53,315 nt of DNA from Prochlorococcus sp. scB241_528O2 (GTDB lineage Bacteria > Cyanobacteriota > Cyanobacteriia > PCC-6307 > Cyanobiaceae). This document shows, piece by piece, positions 1 to 8,466 of the stretch (positions are counted from its first letter, which is position 1; every line of letters begins with the position of its first letter). Both the position numbers and the translations under genes were made by a program. The stretch covers positions 1 to 53,315 of the forward strand of contig JFLJ01000095.1 of the NCBI GenBank assembly GCA_000634115.1, written 5' to 3'. The notes under the pieces were generated by a model. It saw only the letters and a list, made by a program, of their open reading frames with translations, had not been told where the DNA came from and made no database searches.

Positions 1-494
1 CTCAAGATTTGCCATTGAGAAATTTCTATAAAGATCAATTTCATTCTTTTAAAGTTGTCCCTGGTAATAGAATTTCTTCTGAAGCGGTTTTAATTTATGA
101 TGATCAAAGAGAACCTAGTCCCAGGCCACATTTTCTAAATGACTGGTTGAAAAATTCTCATGGTAATGTTAGTGCAATTGTCGATAATAATGGGATTTGC
201 CATGGATTTGGCAGGATAAGACCTTGTGTCTTGCAGAATAATGAGCAAGGCTGGAGAATCGGGCCTCTTTTAGCGGATACCCCACCACTTGCTGAACTAT
301 TAATAAGGGAGTTAGTTGGTGATTTAGATTCCCAAATCTTATTGGATTGCTCTCATCTTAATCCTTATGCAAATTATCTTTTATCAAGTTTGGGATTTGA
401 GGAAACATCTAAAACTTACAGAATGTATAAAGGCATTCAACCTCCCTGCCCAATGAATCAAGTGTACGGACTTGCTTGCTTGGAACTGGGATAA
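1..494 (+). CDS. GNAT-family acetyltransferase, C-terminal part (5' end cut by window)
   Basis: The frame is open to the left edge of the window, so the TTG at position 9 is probably internal and the true start lies outside. The visible 160-odd residues look like the C-terminal half of a two-domain GCN5-related acetyltransferase: a turn rich in G, F and R (GFGRIRPC), then GPLLADTPPLAELLIREL, then a strand and helix (LLDCSHLNPYANYLLSSLGFEE) ending in a Met-Tyr-Lys-Gly segment. The substrate cannot be told. Family assignment is by overall pattern only; the acetyl-CoA loop should lie in the missing half. Confidence 0.6.
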   Translation, partial: QDLPLRNFYKDQFHSFKVVPGNRISSEAVLIYDDQREPSPRPHFLNDWLKNSHGNVSAIVDNNGICHGFGRIRPCVLQNNEQGWRIGPLLADTPPLAELLIRELVGDLDSQILLDCSHLNPYANYLLSSLGFEETSKTYRMYKGIQPPCPMNQVYGLACLELG

Positions 495-566
495 TTTCCT
501 TTAAAATGTTCATTTTAACTTTTGTTTTTGTAATAGTGAAAGAAATTTGTTTGATTATCCATAAGC

Positions 567-818
567 TTAACTGTCAGAAGGCTTCAAGATTTTTTCTACA
601 ATATCAGCGTTGATTATAGTGATCTCTCCATTATCAATATTGGCTACTTGAAACAAGGTCCATGAATTTGGATTTCTAGCTCCTCCAATACAGTCGATAA
701 CTTTACCGACCCAATAATTTTTATTCTTTTCCTTAGTATCTTCGCAATTTTCTTCATTTTTAATTGCTACATAATCACCAGGCCTAACGAAAAGAAACTC
801 AGGAGTTGCCGAGCTCAC
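567..818 (-). CDS. DUF3104 domain small protein
   Basis: An 83-residue protein starting at GTG. The core reads FLFVRPGDYVAIK, then WVGKVIDCIGGARNP and TLFQVANIDNGEITIINADIVEKIL, which is the pattern of the picocyanobacterial DUF3104 family, a small beta-rich fold. The family has no known function. It stands alone, convergent with the acetyltransferase gene. Upstream, at about 822-868, is an imperfect AT-rich inverted repeat that may belong to its promoter. Confidence 0.7.
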   Translation of the reverse strand: MSSATPEFLFVRPGDYVAIKNEENCEDTKEKNKNYWVGKVIDCIGGARNPNSWTLFQVANIDNGEITIINADIVEKILKPSDS

Positions 819-1274
819 AGTAAATAACTAATAGTATATATGTACTATAGTAAGTTATTAGTTTTGTTGCCTAGCTTTGAATTATTTCGCAAACTAGAGG
901 TAATAAAAAATAAAATGGAATCAACTGAAATTTCTATATTTGCAATATTATTTAGATTTTAGCTTTAACTGACGCTTATATAGAAAGAAATATTCTTGGA
1001 TAAGATTTCTAATTCATTTTTTAAATTAAATAAGATTTAAGCTGGTCTAGTATGTCGGTACGATTAGAAAATAATTTTGTAAAAACTAAATATATCAATC
1101 CTCCCATTGCGACCCTTCCGTTAATTTTCTCTAACTGCTTTAGTTTTCTAAACAAATTTCTTTAGCGGTTATAAAAATTTTAAAGGGTATAGAAAATAAA
1201 AAAGTATTGATTACTTCAAAATTAAAAAAAAATTTATAAATTTATAGAAATATTATTTCAAGCACGAATTAAAT
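819..1274. other. Long AT-rich intergenic stretch
   Basis: This gap holds no coding frame that I can support. An imperfect inverted repeat around 822-868 (arms built on TAACTAATAGTA and TACTATAGTAAGTTA) lies directly upstream of the DUF3104 gene and could be promoter or operator DNA. A 15-codon ATG frame near 914 is too short to call. The rest is A/T-rich without clear hairpins or repeats. Confidence 0.5.
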
Positions 1275-1418
<144 letters not shown>

Positions 1419-1784
1419 TAGAGAACTTAAATATTTGTGTTTATTCTCTCATATTTAAAGCTTTTTTTACAAACTTAAATTCTTAAATTTTTATTTAATT
1501 TTTGTATGGTTTTAATTTGCTTATTTTTAGTGAAAGTTATTTTGCTACTGTGGTTTTAGCGTATAGGAATTTAACTTCCCAATATATAATTCCTAGGAAA
1601 ATAGCACTTGCAATAATAATTTCCGAAATGGCTAACATTTTATTAATCAATACTAATTTAATTTTGGTATCAATTTACACAGAATGCAATAGGTACTAAT
1701 TACATTTAAGATTTGAAAAAATCTTATTTAATAAAATAATGCGTCAAAATAATATAAAATTCTAAGTTAGATACATATTTTTTC
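1419..1784. other. AT-rich gap between the polyQ gene and the ndhF remnant
   Basis: I see no supported gene. A 65-codon plus-strand frame at 1502-1699 has a composition expected from AT-rich noncoding DNA (mostly Ile, Leu, Asn, Ser, Tyr), with no ribosome-binding site or recognisable motif. The stretch at 1740-1784, rich in AATAAT, may hold the promoter for the remnant starting at 1785. Confidence 0.4.
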
Positions 1785-2212
1785 GTGGGGAATTTCATAA
1801 ATTCAGCAATTCTTATACCTTTAATACCTCTTGTTACGGTATTATTTATTTTTGTTTTATTAGTAAGTTTTAACTTAACAGGTTAACAAAACCTGTTACG
1901 GTACTTGTTGCTTTATCTTTATTAAGTTCTGCTTTAATAAGCTCCTTTGACTATTTCAAGAAAATAGAAGAAGAATTAGTTTTATCGAAATTTCTTAAAT
2001 TATTTGAAGAAACAAATTTAGTTATACATCTCAATTTGGTAAATGAAAAAATTATAATTTTTTTCTCATTAATAATGACATTAGTAATTGGATTATCTTT
2101 TTATAAATTACCTAGAAAAAAAGGTTATGTCTCATTCATGATTAGCCTAGGATTAATATCTTCTTCGGTGATGATCTCAATATTGCTAATAGATTTTTCA
2201 GCACTAATCTAA
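1785..2212 (+). pseudogene. Frameshifted remnant of an NDH-1 subunit 5 (NdhF-like) N-terminus
   Basis: The frame from GTG at 1785 encodes a hydrophobic start (SAILIPLIPLVTVLFIFVLL, then VSFNLTG) and stops at TAA 1884-1886. The next frame, from about 1883 to the TAA at 2210-2212, continues with LTKPVTVLVALSLLSSALI and further membrane-like sequence. Placed end to end, these match the N-terminal pattern of NdhF/NuoL-type proteins (…IPL.P…LVSFN.T…LTKPV…), with a few bases missing at the junction. A full subunit is over 600 residues, so even a repaired gene would be only a short N-terminal module. It ends overlapping, tail to tail, with the terminal oxidase gene. Confidence 0.55.
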
Positions 2213-2718
2213 ACTGAAGTTAGCATTGACAAAGCTTCGTTGAGTTCTTGAACATGATTTAATTCATCTTGAGCGATTTCTTTTATTTTTTTATCATTTG
2301 GATTATCTTTTAAATATTTGGAATAAGTTTCAAATGCATGTTCTTCAATTTTTATGTTGACATCATAAGCATTAGCTGGAGAGAAAAAATAATAAAAAAC
2401 CATTATCCAGTAGTAAAGGAGCACAAGGTGTCTCGCAAAAAATCTATCTATCCAGAACCTATCTCCTCCTCTTTTCTCCATTTCTTTAAGATGCTCAGTT
2501 TCGTTAATAGCTTGATAAAAATGTTCTTTCATCAAAAGCATTGTTTTTTCATTTGTAATTCCTAGTGATTCTTTAAAATGAAGAACTGAAAGAAATGCAA
2601 AATAAGGTGATCTAGCTATAACTTCTAAAACCCAAAATCTTTGTAAATTTCTACCAGAGTATATTAAGTCTAAGAACTTAACAGTAGTATTCAAAATCAA
2701 TGAATTTAATTTCTTCAT
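2209..2718 (-). CDS. Plastid-type terminal oxidase (PTOX, alternative oxidase family)
   Basis: A diiron quinol oxidase that passes electrons from plastoquinol to oxygen, making water and relieving over-reduction of the photosynthetic chain. All six predicted iron ligands of the AOX/PTOX family are present in 169 residues: E32 (LEVIARSPY), E73 and H76 (NETEH), E125 or E126 (IEEHAFETY), E152 and H155 (DELNH). The hydrophobic stretch at about 98-113 fits interfacial membrane binding. Such genes are common in high-light Prochlorococcus. The gene stands alone, convergent with the ndhF remnant. Confidence 0.9.
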   Translation of the reverse strand: MKKLNSLILNTTVKFLDLIYSGRNLQRFWVLEVIARSPYFAFLSVLHFKESLGITNEKTMLLMKEHFYQAINETEHLKEMEKRGGDRFWIDRFFARHLVLLYYWIMVFYYFFSPANAYDVNIKIEEHAFETYSKYLKDNPNDKKIKEIAQDELNHVQELNEALSMLTSV

Positions 2719-2873
2719 GAATTTTATTTTTCTTTAAGTATAATTACTCAATTAATACAGGTCTATATGGTGCTTTATTAATTAACCAAAAATTAATATT
2801 TTTAATCTAATAATTGCGCCTTCTATTGAAATATATTTTTTTCATGCATTAATTGGATAGATAAAACTTTTAT

Positions 2874-3014
2874 ATGACAACTAGTGAAAAAATTGCAAAT
2901 GCTAAAAAGAGGATTGATGAATTAGAAAGACTTATAAAATATTGGAATGATTCAGAAAATGATGAGGCAAAAATGGTAAATTTTACAATGAAAATTGAAA
3001 ATAAAGTTGCTTAG
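2874..3014 (+). CDS. Small charged helical protein, 46 aa
   Basis: A complete ATG frame of 46 residues starting MTTSEKIANAKKRIDELERLI. Lys/Glu/Asp alternation with regular hydrophobic spacing predicts a single amphipathic or coiled-coil helix, as in many short Prochlorococcus proteins. Noncoding DNA this AT-rich would not usually give so many charged codons. The function is unknown, and it has no operon partner. Confidence 0.5.
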   Translation: MTTSEKIANAKKRIDELERLIKYWNDSENDEAKMVNFTMKIENKVA

Positions 3015-3162
3015 ATATTGATGATTAAGGTTGATTAACTTTTTATTTATTTTGCGTGATTTAACATTTTTGAGTATTCAAATATTGTTTTACCTATAAA
3101 TAGAGCAATTAAACCTATTCTCAAAAACGGTAAGGACGAAATAATCTAAAAGAAAAATCTAT

Positions 3163-3276
3163 ATGAAAACCTTTTCAAAACAATATTTAGTTCCGATTAA
3201 ATTTTTACCATTGGTTTTTTGGGTATTTATATCTTTTGTGAGTATATATTTGTGGAAGACTGCCTGGGTATGTTGA
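3163..3276 (+). CDS. Possible 37-aa single-pass membrane peptide
   Basis: An ATG-to-TGA frame giving MKTFSKQYLVPIKFLPLVFW followed by a hydrophobic run and a C-terminal WKTAWVC. The basic N-terminus followed by one membrane span is typical of the many tiny membrane proteins of Prochlorococcus. No family is recognised, and chance cannot be excluded at this length. Confidence 0.35.
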   Translation: MKTFSKQYLVPIKFLPLVFWVFISFVSIYLWKTAWVC

Positions 3277-3289
3277 ATAATTAATGCAT

Positions 3290-3661
3290 CTAACTTCTTC
3301 TTAGCCAACCAGGAGCACCACCAAACCAATCAGATATATCATCTTCATTTGGGTTGAAATGATTGTCTTTATTTAATCCATCTATTCCAAATGATTGCAA
3401 GAGGTTATCAATCCCTCCATCATTTCTGATACCATTCCTCCTAAAGCTGTTAGCTTTCTTCAGCCAAAGAGAAATTGTCGAATTGTGATGTGCAAATTTC
3501 TCAACATATATTCTCTCTTCTAATGTAATTGATTTATCTTGTGCAATTCTTTTAATTATTCCTTGGATTTTTAGTCTCTTTTGATTACTAATAAGCATTT
3601 TTGATAAATTCGTTAGTCTTTTTATAGGAAGGATTATTAAAAATATCTTGTCAATGTTCAT
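3290..3661 (-). CDS. Conserved-type hypothetical protein
   Basis: Up to 123 residues. The first 20 (MNIDKIFLIILPIKRLTNLS) are hydrophobic, and a second ATG at residue 22 (MLISNQKRLK) is an alternative start giving about 102 residues. The middle (RIAQDKSITLEERIYVEKFA) looks helical and well ordered. The C-terminus is polar and ends DWFGGAPGWLRRS. I do not recognise the family. It is convergent with the small frame at 3163. Confidence 0.6.
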   Translation of the reverse strand: MNIDKIFLIILPIKRLTNLSKMLISNQKRLKIQGIIKRIAQDKSITLEERIYVEKFAHHNSTISLWLKKANSFRRNGIRNDGGIDNLLQSFGIDGLNKDNHFNPNEDDISDWFGGAPGWLRRS

Positions 3662-3893
3662 TTCAACAAATTTACTATTTTAAAAGGTTTTTAGTGAGAA
3701 AAGTTTTAAGACACTAAAAAAGGATTAATAAGCAATACTTTATAACTTGATTCATTTTTGAAACTTATAAATTTTAAAAATTAGATAAAAAATCAATCAA
3801 ATCGCAAAGATACTTGAAAAACAAGACAAGAAGAAAGGAATGTTGCTTTATAGTAAATCTGTACTATTATTAGTACAGATGTATTATTAAGGT

Positions 3894-4100
3894 ATGAAAG
3901 TGATTTCATCTTCTCCCTATGCCACTTTTAATTCAAAAGAGTGGAATTCACTAGTAAGCAAAAATGAAAAGTTTGAAAACACTCCAATAAAGATTCAAAA
4001 AAAATTTTATAGAACTTTTACTCTAAAAAAGATTGAAAAAGATGAACATTTGCAAGATAAGAATGAATTGCATCAACAAATGCAACTTGTATTCGCATAG
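3894..4100 (+). CDS. Hypothetical protein, 68 aa
   Basis: An ATG frame rich in Lys, Glu and Gln (IQKKFYRTFTLKKIEKDEHL, then QDKNELHQQMQLVF). The composition is that of a small soluble protein. Just upstream, at 3856-3883, is an AT-rich palindromic stretch (GTACTATTATTAGTAC within it), likely promoter or operator DNA. No known domain is visible. Confidence 0.5.
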   Translation: MKVISSSPYATFNSKEWNSLVSKNEKFENTPIKIQKKFYRTFTLKKIEKDEHLQDKNELHQQMQLVFA

Positions 4101-4189
4101 AAAAATTTCAACTAACAATCTTTTATTGAATATTATTTTACGAGATCCAATTTTTTGTTAGATTAGTAGAAAGACAAGAAGGTTTTAAT

Positions 4190-4480
4190 TTGGCTGTAGA
4201 TCGAGAACTTTTAAAAGAAGTTACCCAAGAACTTTGGAATACTGTAAAAAAATTAAGACCAGAAATTGATCGGCAAACCCGACTTCAATTAGTTTTAAAG
4301 GCCTTATTGACTATTGGAGACTTGCCAGATCAAATGCAGGCTGCAATGGTAGTAGGTGTTTGTGCAGAAATGGATAAGAGTGATATTGATAATGCTGAAA
4401 CTAATTCACAAACAAAAGATTCAAGCGGAGTGGATACTTCTACAGGAAGAAAAGTTGTTAGAAGAAGTTCTGCTAAATAA
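4190..4480 (+). CDS. Conserved picocyanobacterial hypothetical protein
   Basis: The start is TTG at 4190, supported by an AAGAAGG ribosome-binding site ending 8 bases upstream. The first 60 residues are a well-ordered helical domain (LLKEVTQELWNTVKKLRPEI, then LQLVLKALLTIGDLPDQM and AAMVVGVCAEMD). The last 35 are polar and disordered, ending in basic RKVVRRSSAK. The pattern of an ordered helical core with a variable tail is like conserved hypothetical proteins of marine Synechococcus and Prochlorococcus. The function is unknown. Confidence 0.7.
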   Translation: MAVDRELLKEVTQELWNTVKKLRPEIDRQTRLQLVLKALLTIGDLPDQMQAAMVVGVCAEMDKSDIDNAETNSQTKDSSGVDTSTGRKVVRRSSAK

Positions 4481-4492
4481 ACTGTTAAATGA

Positions 4493-4726
4493 TTACCCTT
4501 TGATTTTCTTTGATTCGTTTTTATTCAGTCGATTGAATAGATAATATGAAATTACAAGTAAGAGAGGAACAAATATTGAATGTAAAGTCATCATTAATTC
4601 TGTATGTCCCATTCCTATAAGATTTGAATCGCTTGGAAGTTGCTCTGACCAAGTGCCAACTAAATGCCAAGCTTGAGGAATAGATAAGAAAAACATATAA
4701 GAATTATAAGTTAAGTTTATTTGCAA
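4493..4726 (-). CDS. Small membrane protein, 77 aa
   Basis: The frame has a hydrophobic N-terminal half, the motif AWHLVGTWSEQLPSDSNLIG, a second span at about residues 50-65 (IFVPLLLVISYYLFNRL) and a basic tail. The Trp/Gly/Pro-rich middle is not expected by chance. It lies 86 bases downstream of the CrtISO-like gene on the same strand and may be co-transcribed. No family is recognised. Confidence 0.55.
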   Translation of the reverse strand: MQINLTYNSYMFFLSIPQAWHLVGTWSEQLPSDSNLIGMGHTELMMTLHSIFVPLLLVISYYLFNRLNKNESKKIKG

Positions 4727-4812
4727 ATAAAGATTATCATTATTGAACGATTTTGCTTTCTTTATTCTTATTTCTTAACTAAGTATTTGTAGAGTTATAA
4801 AAAGAACTTGAT

Positions 4813-6342
4813 TCATAAATTTATTTTTTTAAGAAGAGTTTTAAATTCTTTTTTACCAATAATTTTTTCAGCTGCGTAAACGCCGCTTGCTGAAACGGCG
4901 GGAATTCCAATACCTGGAAATGTACTTGCACCGCAAGTATATAAATTCTTTACTGGAGTCTTACAGCCTGGGAAAAGACCTTTTGCTGCAGATAATGCAG
5001 GCCCGTAACTGCCGCAATGGGTATTAGTAAATTTTTTATGAGTAATAGGGGTCCCTAACATCTTTAAATCTATCCTTTCATCTATGTCAGGGATGAATTT
5101 TCGCACTGCACTAAGGAATATTGAACATCTCTCTTCTTTCAAATTTCTATATGCTAATTCTTTGGGATCTAGCTTCGCCCAAATTTCCCATGGTTCATTT
5201 GCTGGAGTATATCCATGAAGAACATGTTTACCTTTAGGGGCCATATTTTTATCTAAAACAGATGGGATTGAAAATACAGCAATATTTCTTTCTGCGGTTA
5301 TACCTTTCTCCCACTCATCAACATGTATCGCATGTATTGGCAAATTTTCAAGACCATCACTATCAAAACCTAAATGTATGTGAAGGAAAGAATCACATTT
5401 ATTGGGGTTCAATGCTTTTGTCTTCCATTTTTTAGAGATTTCATTGGGAATTAAATTTTTTAAAGTCCAAACGTCAGTATTCATAACAACAAATTCACAA
5501 TTATAAATGGAACCATTCTCAAGGGTTATACCTGTCGCTAAATTTTTTTTGAAGTTAATTGTCTTAACTCTTGAAGAGAGTATTAATTCGCCTCCATTTT
5601 TTTTTAATCCATTAATTAATGCTTTTACAATAGTTTCACTCCCTCCTTTAGGGTATTCAAGGTAGGAATTTGGTTCAAACCATTCGTTAAATAAAGTAGC
5701 CATCGCAGCTGTATTTGTATCATGCATTGACATACCACTTATCAAAAAGCTTAATAAATCAACCCAATTTCTGAGAAAAGGATCCTTTAAATGATTATTT
5801 ACTAAATTCCCAAAACCCTTATTAATTTTTGGTATTTGCTTGATATTAGGTAAAAATTTTGAGGTTAAATTTATTAGATCTAAAAGATTTATTGATTCAG
5901 GAGAAAATGAGAGTAAAGGTATCTCATTTATTATTTGGCTGAGAGGTTTTATTCCAGAAATAAATGATTCCCATTCTCTAACAGAATTCTCGCCTCTCAA
6001 AGTTTTTATTGTTTGTTTAAAAGGTTCTTCCCCAACATCAAGATTGAAATTGCCTTCTGGGACAATAACTTGCCAACCTTTGTACTGAAACAGTTCAACT
6101 TCTTCATCAAGTAATTTAAGAATTTGACCTAGGGGATTAGTTGTTGGCCATCTACCTATCCCACTCCATAATGAAGGACCAGATTCGAAGGTGTAACCAT
6201 TTCTTTTGAAATTATGAGCAACCCCTCCAGGTTGGGTATGTGCTTCACAGATAAGAACTTTTTTGCCTGATAAAGCCAGAATTGAACCACAACATAAACC
6301 ACCTATACCACTACCAACTATTACGACATCATAGTTTTGCAT
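4813..6342 (-). CDS. CrtISO/CrtI-family FAD oxidoreductase (carotenoid isomerase-like)
   Basis: A 509-residue flavoprotein related to prolycopene isomerase (CrtH/CrtISO) and phytoene desaturases, expected to act on carotenoids at the membrane. The dinucleotide-binding motif is at residues 10-15 (GSGIGG), followed by the acidic ribose-binding residue in ICEAHTQPGG and the family element FESGPSLW. The C-terminus carries the conserved FAD-contact segment LYTCGASTFPGIGIPAVSAS. Length fits CrtISO (about 500). It could be CrtH itself or a paralogue with another carotenoid or retinol-like substrate; the sequence alone does not decide. Confidence 0.85.
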   Translation of the reverse strand: MQNYDVVIVGSGIGGLCCGSILALSGKKVLICEAHTQPGGVAHNFKRNGYTFESGPSLWSGIGRWPTTNPLGQILKLLDEEVELFQYKGWQVIVPEGNFNLDVGEEPFKQTIKTLRGENSVREWESFISGIKPLSQIINEIPLLSFSPESINLLDLINLTSKFLPNIKQIPKINKGFGNLVNNHLKDPFLRNWVDLLSFLISGMSMHDTNTAAMATLFNEWFEPNSYLEYPKGGSETIVKALINGLKKNGGELILSSRVKTINFKKNLATGITLENGSIYNCEFVVMNTDVWTLKNLIPNEISKKWKTKALNPNKCDSFLHIHLGFDSDGLENLPIHAIHVDEWEKGITAERNIAVFSIPSVLDKNMAPKGKHVLHGYTPANEPWEIWAKLDPKELAYRNLKEERCSIFLSAVRKFIPDIDERIDLKMLGTPITHKKFTNTHCGSYGPALSAAKGLFPGCKTPVKNLYTCGASTFPGIGIPAVSASGVYAAEKIIGKKEFKTLLKKINL

Positions 6343-6381
6343 TTAATATTGACTTTATTTTTCTTATAGAACCAAGTCGTT

Positions 6382-6492
6382 TTAAACGAATGTATTTGTT
6401 GAAGTTGTAATACCTAGTACAACAGCCAGGAAGAATATATAAGGAACTGCCTTGAGAGGTATGTATCCTTGGCTTTTGGAAATGAAATCCAT
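6382..6492 (-). CDS. 36-aa single-span membrane peptide
   Basis: An ATG frame reading MDFISKSQGYIPLKAVPYIF followed by FLAVVLGITTSTNTFV. It has an N-terminal polar part and one hydrophobic span, close to the size of photosystem small subunits, but it matches none that I know (PsbM, PsbX, PsaM, PetN and others were considered). It begins MDFI, like the small membrane peptide at 13,088-13,183. It lies just upstream of the CrtISO-like gene on the same strand. Confidence 0.5.
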   Translation of the reverse strand: MDFISKSQGYIPLKAVPYIFFLAVVLGITTSTNTFV

Positions 6493-6652
6493 CAAATTAG
6501 TTACGTTATGTAAACATAATAACGAGGTATTGTTCCTTATGTGTGCTAAAAAAACTTTTTTTAGAAATATTTTGAAACAAAGAAATCTTCTGAAGTGATA
6601 TTTTTCACTAAGAACATTTTTTAAGAAGTTATCTTAGTATTTAATTCTTAGA

Positions 6653-7150
6653 TTGAAATCTATTATGAAAGACTTTCCTGATATCAAAGAGATAAAACTA
6701 TTAGAAAAAAACTCTCAAAAAAATGGTAGTGGTATAACATATCAGGACTTGTTAGGAATATGGAAGTTTCAGTATGTATGGGGAAAGGAGTCAGATGAAA
6801 TTAAAAATATAACCAGTTCGATTCTCCAAGTATTGTCGGCAAGACTAGAATTACAAAGTAAAGATAAAGAAGATCAACTAAATTTGGAAATAAAAAATTC
6901 AATTAATTTCGGATTATTAAATATTATCTTTATAGGCAGAGCAGAATTAAAAGGGCTTAGACCTTTATTAACTTTTTATTTTGAAGAATTGAAAATTAGT
7001 ATTAGTAATTATCCAATATTTAATAAGAAATTAAAAAAACCTGAAGATAAAAAAATGCCTTTTTTCTCACTTGTAGGAATCAGCACTAAAGATAAATGGT
7101 TGTGCGCGCGAGGTAGGGGCGGAGGGCTCGCAATATGGTTTAAGTCTTAA
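6653..7150 (+). CDS. Conserved cyanobacterial hypothetical protein (fibrillin-like look)
   Basis: About 165 residues from TTG, or 161 from the ATG at 6665, which is the more likely start. Motifs in order are YQDLLGIWKFQYVWGK, GRAELKGLRPLLTFYFEELKI, and near the end MPFFSLVGISTKDKWLCARGRGGGLAIWFK. A GxWxFxYVWG start and a glycine-rich LAIW end recall plastid lipid-associated (PAP/fibrillin) proteins, which bind lipids or pigments at the thylakoid, but I would not assign the family without a profile search. Confidence 0.65.
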   Translation: MKSIMKDFPDIKEIKLLEKNSQKNGSGITYQDLLGIWKFQYVWGKESDEIKNITSSILQVLSARLELQSKDKEDQLNLEIKNSINFGLLNIIFIGRAELKGLRPLLTFYFEELKISISNYPIFNKKLKKPEDKKMPFFSLVGISTKDKWLCARGRGGGLAIWFKS

Positions 7151-7151
7151 A

Positions 7152-7367
7152 TTAGTGATATTCGCCTGGATGATCTACCTTCCTTACTGTAACTTTATCA
7201 ACTTTTTGTCCATTAAATCTTAAGAGATCATCTCCTGAAAAGTCATATCCTAAGCTTTGACCTATAAGTGCTACATCATCAGCTGTGGAGGATGATGTAA
7301 CCTGCTTTTTTAAATCTTCATCAGATTGCATCTTAATTAAAAATTTTCTTATTTCAGAAAAACTCAT
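7152..7367 (-). CDS. Nif11-domain protein without a modifiable core
   Basis: The 71 residues match the Nif11 leader domain: MSFSEIRKFLIKMQSDEDLK, then a helix ending ADDVALIGQSLGYDFSGDDLL, with the usual Gly-Tyr-x-Phe-Ser turn before the last helix. In Nif11 precursor peptides this leader is followed by a GG cleavage site and a Cys/Ser/Thr-rich core. Here the tail (VDKVTVRKVDHPGEYH) has no Gly-Gly and no Cys. No lanthionine synthetase or peptidase-transporter lies in the window, so this is best read as an orphan Nif11 protein, not a bacteriocin precursor. Confidence 0.8.
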   Translation of the reverse strand: MSFSEIRKFLIKMQSDEDLKKQVTSSSTADDVALIGQSLGYDFSGDDLLRFNGQKVDKVTVRKVDHPGEYH

Positions 7368-7454
7368 TACTAGAATTTGATTGATGTTAAATAATTTATA
7401 AAAATCTTTTTCTTATTAAGAACAAGATAAATAGATAATTATTATACTATTTTT

Positions 7455-7772
7455 ATGACTTACTTATTCCTCTATGTAGTTGGCATAATTTTAATATGGT
7501 GGACATATCGTGTTGGTTGGCTTGAGGCTCTCAAAACAGTAGTTAAAGTTATAGTTCCCTCTGCACTCATTATTTTATTTAACATTAAAGCTGGAAGATT
7601 ACTTTTTAAAAGTCCTTTAGTCGGTTTATTCAGCGCTTTGCCTACTTCTATTTTTATTTTTAGAGGGTCCTTGCCTTTAGTTAGTTATATAAATAATTGG
7701 ATTGAAAATAAAATAAATAATTATGATGATTCGGAAGTTATAGATGCTGATTCTGTCCCTTTAGATGATTAA
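7455..7772 (+). CDS. Small membrane protein, 105 aa
   Basis: Two to three hydrophobic spans are visible: residues 1-16 (TYLFLYVVGIILIWW), about 28-45 (VVKVIVPSALIILFNIKAGR) and about 53-72 (SPLVGLFSALPTSIFIF). An acidic tail rich in Asp follows (NNYDDSEVIDADSVPLDD). The family is not recognised. It is convergent with the gene at 7779-8171, 6 bases apart. Confidence 0.6.
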   Translation: MTYLFLYVVGIILIWWTYRVGWLEALKTVVKVIVPSALIILFNIKAGRLLFKSPLVGLFSALPTSIFIFRGSLPLVSYINNWIENKINNYDDSEVIDADSVPLDD

Positions 7773-7778
7773 TTTAGT

Positions 7779-8171
7779 TCAATCAAAGCCAAGAAATAAT
7801 TCTTTGTGTACAACAAGAACATCAAATAAAGTTGTTTTATGAATAGGACTTAATGGAATTTTGTCTATATTCAATGCTTCTGCGCAAATTAAATGAGCAT
7901 CCCATTTTGTATCATGATCACTAATTTCAACTGACCACTCAATTACTTTTTTGAAATGATCTGGCATCTCTGAACCGATTTTTCTGCAAATTTGACACAG
8001 AACTGACAAAAGAGGAGGTTTTGATGGCCTTTTTAAATCTTTAATAAGACTTGGCTGTGTAAAAACGCTTGTATAACGGATGTAGTCTATTAATTCATGT
8101 TCTTCTTTAGTAAGAGCTGCTTTATCTAATGCTCTTTCAAATTCGTCTATAGGGGTTATGGGCCTATCCAA
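7779..8171 (-). CDS. Conserved hypothetical protein, 130 aa
   Basis: A soluble, helix-rich protein with features unlike random AT-rich frames: LTKEEHELIDYIRYTSVFTQ, then CQICRKIGSEMP and KWDAHLICAEALNIDKIPLS. Three cysteines lie in CQIC and LIC. It lies 4 bases downstream of tatA on the same strand, so the two are probably co-transcribed. I do not recognise a domain. A role linked to Tat export is only a guess from position. Confidence 0.65.
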   Translation of the reverse strand: MDRPITPIDEFERALDKAALTKEEHELIDYIRYTSVFTQPSLIKDLKRPSKPPLLSVLCQICRKIGSEMPDHFKKVIEWSVEISDHDTKWDAHLICAEALNIDKIPLSPIHKTTLFDVLVVHKELFLGFD

Positions 8172-8175
8172 GATA

Positions 8176-8466
8176 TTAGTTGTTACTGTTTTCTTTATTT
8201 GAAAGATTCTTATTTTCTGAATCTAGTTTTTCTTGATTAATTTCATTTGTTTGATTGCTTTCAAGAGATTTAGGCGATTCCTCTTTGCCTTCTTCGTTAA
8301 TAACTTGATCGATTTCATTTTGAAATTCATTCGATGCTTTTTTAAGACTTTTTAGAGTTTTACCAAGCTGTTTTCCTAATTCTGGAAGCTTTTTTGGACC
8401 AAAAATTAACAGAGCTAAAATTAGTATTACAGTAACTTCAGGCAAACCTACACCGAAAATATTCAT
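8176..8466 (-). CDS. tatA: Twin-arginine translocase subunit TatA/TatB
   Basis: A component of the Tat pathway that moves folded proteins across the thylakoid and plasma membranes. One N-terminal span (residues 8-21, PEVTVILILALLIF) is followed by the hinge motif FGPKKLPELG (22-31), an amphipathic helix (KQLGKTLKSLKKASNEFQNE) and an acidic disordered tail rich in Asn, Glu and Ser. The 96-residue length and FGP hinge fit TatA; the E in PEV before the span could also suit TatB-like dual-role proteins of cyanobacteria. Confidence 0.9.
   Translation of the reverse strand: MNIFGVGLPEVTVILILALLIFGPKKLPELGKQLGKTLKSLKKASNEFQNEIDQVINEEGKEESPKSLESNQTNEINQEKLDSENKNLSNKENSNN

Noticed and set aside
1502..1699. 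65-codon plus-strand frame
   Set aside because: Composition is that of translated AT-rich DNA (Ile, Leu, Asn, Tyr, Ser), it has no ribosome-binding site, and no motif is visible.
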